A stretch of DNA of 64,000 bases, from contig CATOIK010000002.1 of NCBI GenBank assembly GCA_951800645.1, positions 62,001 through 126,000 on the forward strand, written 5' to 3'. Numbering within the stretch: the stretch's first letter is position 1; each line of letters starts with the position of its first letter. The DNA comes from an uncultured Eubacteriales bacterium. Lineage in GTDB: Bacteria; Bacillota; Clostridia; Lachnospirales; Lachnospiraceae. The notes under the pieces were generated by a model, which worked only from the letters and a program-made list of their open reading frames with translations, did not search any database and was not told the DNA's origin. Positions 59,401 through 64,000 of this stretch are shown one piece after another. The position numbers and the translations under genes were made by a program.

Positions 59401-61460
59401 ATCTGTTGGAAGAACTGGAAACGCCGGAAGGCTATGTAACCAGCAAGCCATTGGAAGTGGTAATTACTGATGGGCCAGAGGTGCAGATTTTTGAAATGGC
59501 AGATAATCATACCCGCATCGAAATTGAAAAGTACACGATGGATGGGCAGAACCACAGGCCGGTAAAGGGAGCCGGATTTACCCTCTATGAAGCCAACACA
59601 GACGAACAGGGGAATCCTGTTTATAAAAATGGGAAAATCATATATCGGGAAGACCACCCGGCAGCTTCCTGGGTAACCGGTGACAGTGCAGTTTACCGGG
59701 ACTTTATTCCTGCATTTGAGGCCATGTACCGCCGGTACGGAACTGCAGGCAGCACAAGTGTGTCCTGGGATTCCGGGGGCAAGCTGTACCAGGCCAAACA
59801 GATTTCCTGTGAGCAGATGGATGCGTCTATTGGCGGAGGCAGGGCCGGCATCTGGCCCACCAGTGCAGTTATGGTATTTCGGATGGAAGATGGCCGGGCT
59901 ATCCGGATCGGAATTTACGGAGAACAGGATGGGGCAGATGGCCGGGATTTTACATTTGAGTATCAGTTTGATTATCAAACTCTGCCAGGGATCAATGGCA
60001 GAGCAAACCAGTATCAGACAGTGGAAGGACGCCGGCGCCTGGAATATCTTCCTGCAGGAAGCTGGTATGTGCTGGTGGAAACCACAGTTCCAGACGGTTT
60101 TAGAGCAGCAGAACCGATGGCTGTCCATGTGAAAAATCAGGCGGAGGTACAGTATTATCAGGTGGAGAATGAAACTGCCAGGCTGCTGATTTCCAAAGTG
60201 ACAAAAGACGGAGAAAACGGGGAGTTGGCAGGCGCCCATCTGGGCCTTTACAGGCCGGGAAAAAACGGAGAGCTGATACAGGATGCAGCGCATCTGGTAA
60301 CCCGGTGGGTAACTGGAGAGGACGGCGTTTATTCTGAGCTGGATTACATAAATGGACGGATTCCGGAAGGCTATAAAATAGGGGATTTAAAACCTCATAG
60401 AATTCAGGAGCTGCTGGAGGGCCAGTATTGGCTGGCAGAGATTAAAAGCCCGGATTATTACACCCTGTTTGCACCGGTGCAGATTACCCACAGCCAGGAG
60501 CAACTGCTTCAGGTGGTTCGGGTAAAGGACGAACCGGCAGTTGGAAAACTGACTGTAAAGAAAACAGAGAAAGGCGGCAGTCTGCTTCCTGGAGCAGTGT
60601 TTGTGCTGCAGGCCTTTGAGCAGGGAAATTCTCAAAAACCGATATGGGAACAGACCTTGCAAGGCAAAGACGGCATAATCTGTGTGGAAGATCTGCCGGT
60701 GGGAAAAACTCTGCCGCACGGACAGATTGAACCCTACACCTACAGGCTGTTTGAAACAGTGCCGCCGGAGGGCTATGCAGTCAACAGGCAGATTTTCTCC
60801 TGGGAGTTTTCTCCGGATAAAGATGGGGTGTCCTATGCAGCCGGGGAGGCGGCGCAGCAGGAAATTGTGATTTCAGATGAAAAGACCCGGATTCTCATTA
60901 ACAAAGTAGATGAGAAAACAGGAAAGCCTTTGGCTGGGGCCAAATTCCAGATTCTGGACAAATCTGGAAAGAAAGCGGCGGCCTGGGAGTCTGATGGAAG
61001 TCCGTGGAGTCTGGAAGGAGTTTTGCTTGCTGGGGAGACCTATACCCTGCGGGAGATTACCTCGCCGGCTGGTTATCAGAGCATGAAAGATCATATTTTT
61101 ACAGTGCCTGAAGATGCAGAAATTCTCATCATAACCTGCAAAAATGCACAGATACCAGAAGAACCGGAGGAGCCGGAAATTCCGGAGATACCGGAGAAAC
61201 CAGAGGAACCGGAAAAACCAGATAAGCCGGAGCAGCCGGAAGAAACCTTCCGGATTGGAACCATTACGGCGTCTTACAGGCCAGGACAGCCGCGGGCAGC
61301 CGGATGGCTGTATCTGGGGCGGAACGGCCAAATCCGTATTCCCCTTCCGGGAACCGGTCAAGCCCCGGATGGTTGGTGGTACAAAACAGGCTTTTTGCTG
61401 TCTTTGAGTTTGTTGTTGGGAATGAGCTTGTTCCGGAAAAAAGGCAGGAAAAAAGAATAA
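50412..61460 (+). CDS. Giant LPGTG-anchored surface protein with SpaA/Cna-B-like modules
   Basis: 3,682 residues, the largest gene here. Signal peptide (residues 1-38), an N-terminal domain with FLCMKKG (near 62), a Gly-rich hinge (PPTGGGGGNLGGD, near 340), and a low-complexity NAATSSNAASSSNAS stretch (near 725). Many SpaA/Cna-B (prealbumin-like) modules follow, recognised by Lys-rich starts (RIEIEKYTMDG, LLISKVTKDG, ILINKVDEKTGKPLAGAKF) and Glu in endings such as LCEQKPPAGY, MEELKSPDGY, LEELETPEGY, LFETVPPEGY and LREITSPAGY, the residues that form intramolecular isopeptide bonds in this family. A Pro/Glu stalk, sortase signal LPGTG, membrane helix and KK-rich tail end it. The ATG at 50412 has GGAGG at good spacing and starts the signal peptide. 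Similar giant proteins are known from integrative elements, but no conjugation gene is nearby. Confidence 0.88.
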   Translation: MKKGRLKRGFALFLSTVALTMSVIPHLPPDILTAFAFRMNFNTSTSGDGHYDISGAMPGQPKTDFLCMKKGASAKSGYDYYKTDNDVSYSDGSIEHKRLFWAYMLTYGNMPNIHPNFPDHSIENTFGKPFEGNTKIAKEVAWSKGKSNGGSAYLEQMANDGFMQLEKIPEGCKSPQDVFNSTSNYGTPETAISMSALQSAPGVFDPQKLYEMAGLKDWATFRQYCNISADPVKATIPGIGEDLFDVKIEYTDHGFHWSVVDGSGVPVVGLEYNPVIFKIEYDKNIFKVLNVTGLIEYFETDDAADSQPFYRAFGKVEVTYPVFYVTTGKGKPVIPPTGGGGGNLGGDSISVKIYEHKETFESYYQVDLTKYDYETGHPLKDSTWQVLEAFADKDQIETEDETDGKLVESKMRENPTVWDNWLIFEEDMATDENGYISHKDERFYDFTHKYCGGHPIPPEPEVDGDDPEAAEAAEEEYARLMEEWQSAVDECAAAESSGNGTFHHWECGSESEPSEAEAFEQSGCKAARDQAYENFINLRYSYTFREVDPRNGYILHGPNGHPDDVPVEIVTIASSEAEKKAEWTQCSNEGIIVAGRAENVLGGGNEEEETETAGEENKIFMSRRKAKATDSNHAGEKLYLTEKYELSWGEQIINGLRNFVGLPDAFVEEHEFEINIAAEYDDIGQATLSDGDLAGEEELVDHILAEDDWILDEDIPYDNSNAATSSNAASSSNASKTDREEGRTLRTSYDYERAGTTFSLKEAAPGILYEARGGYINLDGATVDSQPDVKKGPADNIGHSFQVYDHRVPGQIHFNKKDMQLAAGETPDYDAYGDTQGDSALEGAVYGLFAADDIYGPDTQRDENGNAVKGTGIIFDANDLVAVATTDKNGDGSFLVITESPHSIYNYKTGQIEYTGKDYPKNLYTQDTYRKVYDEEETGRIYKDNVTANGDCWIGRPLILGNYYIKELARSEGFELSITGKDMEVTNPTEDNRDDYGDTDDAKTHPEGSAWITEKMKHVVTFPEGNAAYGNRENLFDIAISSNNAAKGFNVVFDGLPEGADFYFDNVVTSDVTIQIPTGKGKWENAAENPLYLTADDAVTPKKNINENPIKNPNPQLGPSAYSGIGFEAKKIISTSANPADAAKYNAQFANSDSNVNYVKYELEQMMRSMGIDTPKDSVSGAYSQPDLPVYDEPTGGTYGMPEITIQVSGITTNASLINAILDYYIANKVYTYGSFQEIQVTGDSAKVTVAIGMNPKKTILYETNNAGEVVAGYLFKPNDAAKRYILRKYTGEQVQVVPISKGKANVVLAPDFTVDENGMPQDIMKPLPGEEFLCYAPGDTLYDYWYQDGSGNWVGHEPSRRKVYVPEFIEQKAEQSTTNSSQIPVVPSKESVKDPIGDTYVVYDPVSKQYTLHAGTKDADLGGVKSSHFTMAIDNGKKVLTQADIDKIGENNVWGYKVGDTLSNSAYIMRISGAGAGVFTSEDFNQDKSFIKNQRLIYSGYFDLAEDGNTDTAPNPVAERIITQEIKVTKTIHDTSYNNTNSYGDVHKDWFTETFGGLLGTRDEALKMDNFRFKVYLKSNLERLYRDENGEVVWLDRTGAETDQLKENEKFPALVNKIYTRAPHKTAPLYKDSEDAVMVNKALYSYTDSLIHADQNPGYTAILETIEIQMEDGEKMRTIEAPNYEKFFDAFAAANNDKWDEAAPTYTSWKPIGNKANRNDNAIENARVSDMVRQFAIDWYLDDEIKKLVRPVPENHKETEAADGKVQYSDEVYDEALRAAIIKAENYLKPFFAYDMDEIYAVAWDSEKGGGRDKDATTLSADTLHGDADNTSEGYYYGTSARLPYGTYVVVEQQPRYADLEDFKNRHYQIDRPKEVTLPSVYAGYDGSQQSPEVTNDYYNYSSSLSQPEMERRYKIRFNEEALHLIKGRNAEGDFEVYKYGMDIDSIRNGVTGKGKGDYFALTQSEFKPYKNYYNEQDDRTTGNVPYYLTEGLIGREKVSKYYRYSSVAENKGTADNVPFPGGPVTEENQPGRVFKDRVATMQGAAIAYEGKYAPMLVPWSIAAPENAATEERETKLQENGESSYKGYAYTKLRNRFFTSRLRIEKLDSETHENILHDGAIFNIYAAKRDDSPDGEGKVLFYEKPTTITGTREFLEAMGAKQIQPLKRPISWLEKLLGKGLEELGLESQFSGIVPTGTPVCSELEQIVLGDGWGTQTVAFQSYSTVLDGWMKEENGAASAWQLQTVGYLETPQPLGAGVYVLCEQKPPAGYARSRPIALELYSDKIAYYKEGKRDERVLAAMYEYQADHPTESGTKPQDAVFTAQVHVENTPIQLQVEKVKEASKNQTVGDRTVTYQISGRIDGSLAQIGGNPNYEYAYENGCYAGYAWKKGTLEHLAARKAAGEQVEIVYEGSLFAGYGYVTRPLETADDETPYVAGALMTLFEALELKPSGDTEDCAYKGLVVERDGASNVTRMYVKEGFAGTYTDFVKETDEAGKEIITSWQTGVDEAGKPLTKRGNVWTAKTLERPDTDILYYDLGGLDILTEVEAEHREILCGYDRNHRKVQISQMESDRRNHKKTDREHALFAFRDSVPYLEITGGDFTKLTYSAVDKVITVAEGTRIYHLDRDGNRDALVDPHTGMAYVAGTMPDGKEQIFVWPVNIRRDEYGNIIARDKITTSRIAAVGEVQKEQTYLTGSWKSEKGEESHRESTLIQNGRGQNQNEEVLLADNNGAFEKTMNPVYDRHGLPVYYQQSTETYDKASDLYDRDGTFVRQQASDHLDNYNEAAYRINASEELGDGKELQESQNCSLLYHRLGENYVLENTWITSEKTVNDPFHIEMTDGQPDILKRVSAGCYIMEELKSPDGYSKGMPVAVPIAETEKLQKTAMTDRTTKVEILKTDSPGDFSNSQEREPKLAFSYKGLKGATLALFPAKRVYTSDTLRYPAGYYLEKTSREPLKYHSTESTESKPEILTAKWTTTGAGIYLEGVPKGEYLLEELETPEGYVTSKPLEVVITDGPEVQIFEMADNHTRIEIEKYTMDGQNHRPVKGAGFTLYEANTDEQGNPVYKNGKIIYREDHPAASWVTGDSAVYRDFIPAFEAMYRRYGTAGSTSVSWDSGGKLYQAKQISCEQMDASIGGGRAGIWPTSAVMVFRMEDGRAIRIGIYGEQDGADGRDFTFEYQFDYQTLPGINGRANQYQTVEGRRRLEYLPAGSWYVLVETTVPDGFRAAEPMAVHVKNQAEVQYYQVENETARLLISKVTKDGENGELAGAHLGLYRPGKNGELIQDAAHLVTRWVTGEDGVYSELDYINGRIPEGYKIGDLKPHRIQELLEGQYWLAEIKSPDYYTLFAPVQITHSQEQLLQVVRVKDEPAVGKLTVKKTEKGGSLLPGAVFVLQAFEQGNSQKPIWEQTLQGKDGIICVEDLPVGKTLPHGQIEPYTYRLFETVPPEGYAVNRQIFSWEFSPDKDGVSYAAGEAAQQEIVISDEKTRILINKVDEKTGKPLAGAKFQILDKSGKKAAAWESDGSPWSLEGVLLAGETYTLREITSPAGYQSMKDHIFTVPEDAEILIITCKNAQIPEEPEEPEIPEIPEKPEEPEKPDKPEQPEETFRIGTITASYRPGQPRAAGWLYLGRNGQIRIPLPGTGQAPDGWWYKTGFLLSLSLLLGMSLFRKKGRKKE

Positions 61461-61901
61461 TGGAATCCCCCTCTCGGTGTGTTTGTATCAAAGCCAAAAA
61501 CATACCGAAGGGGTGGAACGATACGGTAAAAATCGTTCAACCCCTTCGGCTTGGGAATGGTAGGTATACAAATAAAGAAAATGGTTTTTAGGGGGGCCGG
61601 GCAGTTTTCACCGCCCGGTATGAGTATGAAAAAGCTCTGTTATTCCAAGTTCGCACTTGAAATACAATTCATTACCCTTTTGGATAATGTACTTAGAGTA
61701 TAAAAAATAATTGTGTCAAAAATGTGTCTGCCTGATAAAATATATATAAACAAAATAAAAATTAAAAAAACCCTTTCAAAAAATGCTGTCATTGTATATA
61801 ATATAGAAGAATGGGAGTTCTGTAATTATAGAGGAACGGAACAGATATAAGATATTTTTCCCGAAGAATGGTAATGTAAGGGACAAGCAGGAGGAAATAG
61901 A
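61461..61901. other. Intergenic region with strong inverted repeats
   Basis: In this 441-bp gene-free stretch an 18-bp inverted repeat (61505-61522 with 61532-61549, one mismatch, 9-nt loop) carries no T-tract. A second hairpin CCGGGC/GCCCGG (61597-61618) also lacks one. The right part (61660-61860) is very A/T-rich and holds the mreB promoter. Read-through from the giant gene may be limited by these structures; no clear intrinsic terminator was found. Confidence 0.5.
61774..61802 (+). promoter_or_regulatory. Probable mreB promoter
   Basis: A perfect -10 TATAAT (61797-61802) in A/T-rich context has a poor -35 (TTTCAA, 61774-61779) at 17 bp. The leader would be about 95 nt. Confidence 0.5.
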
Positions 61902-62912
61902 ATGTCAATGTTAGTGTCCAATGACATCGGTATCGATTTAGGTACTGCCAGCATTTTGGTATATATCAAAGGAAAGGGCGTTGTTCTGAAGGAGCCGTCT
62001 GTAGTGGCAATCAACCGTGATGATAATAAAATCATGGCTATTGGTGAAGAAGCTCGTCTGATGATCGGACGAACTCCTGGAAATATTATTGCAGTGAGGC
62101 CTCTGCGTCAGGGTGTAATCTCAGATTATACTGTTACAGAGAAAATGCTGAAATACTTCATCAATAAGGCAGTGGGCAAGCGTACCCTGCGGAAACCCCG
62201 GATTGCAGTCTGCATCCCCAGCGGAGCAACAGAAGTAGAGAAAAAGGCTGTAGAGGACGCTACCTACCAGGCAGGCGCAAGAGATGTATCTATCATTGAG
62301 GAGCCGGTAGCAGCAGCCATCGGCGCAGGCATCGACATTTCCAAGGCATGTGGAAACATGATTGTAGATATTGGAGGCGGTACTGCAGATATTGCAGTAA
62401 TTTCCCTGGGCGGAACCGTAGTCAGCACCTCCATCAAGGTGGCTGGAGATGACTTTGACGAAGCTTTGGTTCGCTACATGAGAAAGAAGCACAATCTTCT
62501 GATCGGTGAGAGAACGGCAGAGGAAATAAAAATCAATATCGGTTCTGCATACCGCAGACCGGAGGTTCTGACTATGGAGGTGCGGGGACGGAACCTGGTA
62601 ACTGGACTTCCCAAGACCATTGTGGTGACTTCTGAGGAAACTCTGGAAGCGTTGCGGGAGCCGGCTATGCAGATTGTAGACGCAGTACACAATGTACTGG
62701 AGCGCACACCGCCGGAGCTGGCAGCAGATATTTTTGACCGGGGCATCGTAATGACCGGTGGCGGCTCTCTGTTAAACGGCCTGGATCAGCTAATTGAGGA
62801 AAAAACCGGCATCACCACCATGGTAGCAGAGGATCCGCTGACTGCCGTAGCTATCGGAACCGGACGCTTTATCGAGTTCCAGCATGGAGACGGAAAGCCG
62901 GAGGAGTATTAA
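61902..62912 (+). CDS. mreB: MreB/Mbl-family actin-like cell-shape protein
   Basis: 336 residues. Actin-fold nucleotide motifs: NDIGIDLGTASILVYIKGKG (phosphate 1), DIGGGTADIAVISLGG (phosphate 2) and MTGGGSLLNGLDQL (adenosine). It polymerises under the membrane and guides lateral wall synthesis in rod cells. AGGAGG precedes the ATG. mreC and mreD do not follow, and a terminator comes 30 bp after the stop, so this is a single-gene unit and may be the Mbl/MreBH-like paralogue. Confidence 0.95.
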   Translation: MSMLVSNDIGIDLGTASILVYIKGKGVVLKEPSVVAINRDDNKIMAIGEEARLMIGRTPGNIIAVRPLRQGVISDYTVTEKMLKYFINKAVGKRTLRKPRIAVCIPSGATEVEKKAVEDATYQAGARDVSIIEEPVAAAIGAGIDISKACGNMIVDIGGGTADIAVISLGGTVVSTSIKVAGDDFDEALVRYMRKKHNLLIGERTAEEIKINIGSAYRRPEVLTMEVRGRNLVTGLPKTIVVTSEETLEALREPAMQIVDAVHNVLERTPPELAADIFDRGIVMTGGGSLLNGLDQLIEEKTGITTMVAEDPLTAVAIGTGRFIEFQHGDGKPEEY

Positions 62913-62940
62913 GTATAAATTAAATAACAGCGTATTAAGA

Positions 62941-62976
62941 AAGTCTCGTGTCCAGGACTGGCACGGGACTTTTTCG
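62941..62976 (+). terminator. Intrinsic terminator after mreB
   Basis: AAGTCTCGTG/CACGGGACTT (one wobble pair) is followed by TTTTTCG. Confidence 0.88.
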
Positions 62977-63023
62977 CCTTTTCGTAAGCGGGCTGTTTAC
63001 GAAAAAGACATCAGAAGGGTTAT

Positions 63024-64000
63024 ATGGATATGGCAACAGTAAACGGATATGTGGAGAAAATAAAATACCGCAATGAGGAAAACGGCTATTCCATTTTAAG
63101 CGTCAATGCAAATGATGAGGAATATGTGCTGGTAGGGACATTTCCCTATATCAATGAGGGAGATTTCATCGAGGCTTCCGGGCGGACGGTGGAGCATCCC
63201 ATTTATGGGGAGCAGATTCAGGTGGAATCCTACGAGGTAAAAGTGCCGGAGGATTCGGCGTCCATGGAGCGGTATCTGGGTTCCGGCGCCATCAAAGGGG
63301 TAGGGACTGCCCTGGCGGCCCGGATTGTCCGGCGGTTTAAGGCGGATACCTTCCGCATTATTGAGGAGGAGCCGGAACGGCTGGCAGAGGTAAAAGGCAT
63401 CAGCGAGAAGATGGCTATGGCTATTTCCGAGCAGATGGAGTCCAAAAAGGAACTGCGCCAGGCCATGATGTTTCTTCAGGAGTACGGCATTTCCATGAAT
63501 CTGGCCTTGAAGATCTACAATGAATACGGCCCCCGCATGTATGGCATCATTAAGGAAAATCCCTATCGTCTGGCCGATGACATCCAGGGCGTAGGCTTTA
63601 AGATGGCGGACGAGATTGCTCAGCGTGTGGGGATTTTTACAGATTCCGACTATCGGATTCGCAGCGGACTGTTTTATACATTGCTTCAGTCTGTGGCTAA
63701 CGGACATACCTTTCTGTCCAAAGAGGAGCTTTTGCGGGGGGCGTCGGAGCTGCTTCATGTAGAGCCGGAGGCAATGGAAAAGCATCTGATGGATCTGCAG
63801 ATGGAGAAAAAGATTGTGGTAAAGGGCGAGGAAATCTATGCTTCCCAGTATTACTACATGGAGCTGAATACGGCCCGGATGCTTCACGACTTAAATATCC
63901 GCGGTTCTGAACCGGAGGCGGAGATTCGCAGAAAGCTGGACCGGATTTGTGCAGAGGAGCAGATTGAGCCGGACGAGCTGCAGATTCAGGCGGTGATTGA
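63024..64000 (+). CDS. recD2: RecD2-family helicase, N-terminal part (runs off the window)
   Basis: The frame is open from an ATG at 63024 to the right edge, about 325 residues. It matches the N-terminal region of SF1B RecD2/RecD-like helicases: an OB-like start (VNGYVEKIKYRNEENGYSIL), tandem helix-hairpin-helix elements (IKGVGTALAARIVRRF, LAEVKGISEKMAMAI) and the NPYRLADDIQGVGFKMADEIA motif. The helicase motifs lie beyond the edge. AGAAGGG precedes the start; a second ATG two codons later is equally possible. Expected role is 5'-3' DNA unwinding in repair. Confidence 0.92.
   Translation, partial: MDMATVNGYVEKIKYRNEENGYSILSVNANDEEYVLVGTFPYINEGDFIEASGRTVEHPIYGEQIQVESYEVKVPEDSASMERYLGSGAIKGVGTALAARIVRRFKADTFRIIEEEPERLAEVKGISEKMAMAISEQMESKKELRQAMMFLQEYGISMNLALKIYNEYGPRMYGIIKENPYRLADDIQGVGFKMADEIAQRVGIFTDSDYRIRSGLFYTLLQSVANGHTFLSKEELLRGASELLHVEPEAMEKHLMDLQMEKKIVVKGEEIYASQYYYMELNTARMLHDLNIRGSEPEAEIRRKLDRICAEEQIEPDELQIQAVI

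Noticed and set aside
59139-60293. Long antisense frame of 384 codons within the giant gene
   Set aside because: It has no ribosome-binding site or domain pattern and mirrors the codon bias of the real gene on the other strand.
50412-61460. An integrative conjugative element around the giant gene
   Set aside because: The protein resembles element cargo, but no relaxase, type IV secretion, integrase or attachment site is visible; mreB and recD2 follow directly.
63096-63887. Minus-strand frame of 263 codons at the right end
   Set aside because: It is antisense to the recD2 coding region, which has clear motifs and a ribosome-binding site.

Overview
The window looks like chromosomal DNA of a gut-type Lachnospiraceae (clostridial Firmicute). 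The reasons are moderate GC, strong AAGGAGG ribosome-binding sites, a monoderm Tad/Flp pilus locus without outer-membrane parts, Spo0A-like boxes, a RibU transporter under an FMN riboswitch, and surface proteins with choline-binding-type wall repeats or an LPXTG anchor. The species cannot be fixed from sequence reading alone. No rRNA, tRNA or CRISPR array was seen.

Layout. 0-4.2 kb: a minus-strand two-component system and an APH-fold kinase-like gene. 4.3-8.3 kb: a minus-strand carbohydrate operon (DUF2508, a GH13 alpha-amylase family enzyme, glycogen branching enzyme) and an ArsR-type repressor with its probable operator. 8.5-11.3 kb: N-acetylglucosamine uptake (PTS EIICB) and deacetylase (nagA), minus strand, each with its own promoter. 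11.3-21.7 kb: a complete plus-strand Tad/Flp pilus locus (two prepilin peptidases, TadZ, TadA, TadB, an enlarged TadC, Flp pilin, three TadE/TadG-like proteins, an FHA protein), preceded by tandem Spo0A-like boxes. 21.8-26.4 kb: rhomboid, HIT protein, ECF sigma factor, CDF and MATE transporters, and a Cu/Zn SOD-like gene. 26.6-27.8 kb: FMN riboswitch, terminator, an inserted multi-hairpin repeat, then ribU. 27.8-37.2 kb: housekeeping genes (threonylcarbamoyl-AMP synthase, dCMP deaminase, B12-binding radical SAM protein, endonuclease III, DEDDh exonuclease, VanW protein, AIRS-C-like protein, Lrp regulator, aminotransferase, TrmL). 37.2-41.7 kb: an orphan histidine kinase, a wall-binding protein, a 40-residue membrane peptide and an ABC-F ATPase. 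41.7-45.4 kb: an accessory patch with a second repeat copy, a decayed duplicate of a DUF6273 gene, three unfamiliar zinc-ribbon/membrane genes and the intact DUF6273 gene. 45.4-61.5 kb: three large surface proteins ending with a 3,682-residue LPGTG-anchored protein with SpaA/Cna-B-like modules. 61.9-64 kb: mreB and the start of recD2.

Taken together, about a third of the window builds the cell exterior: the pilus machine, wall-repeat proteins and the giant adhesin. The same tandem Spo0A-like motif lies upstream of the pilus locus and upstream of the DUF6273/surface-protein genes, which suggests (inference) shared control by the sporulation or stationary-phase regulator. The most unusual items are an AT-rich inverted-repeat insertion that supplies the start codon of a TadE-like gene, a dispersed five-hairpin repeat that sits on terminator T-tracts (once between a riboswitch and its gene), and the uncharacterised three-gene zinc-ribbon/membrane block flanked by duplicated sequence.
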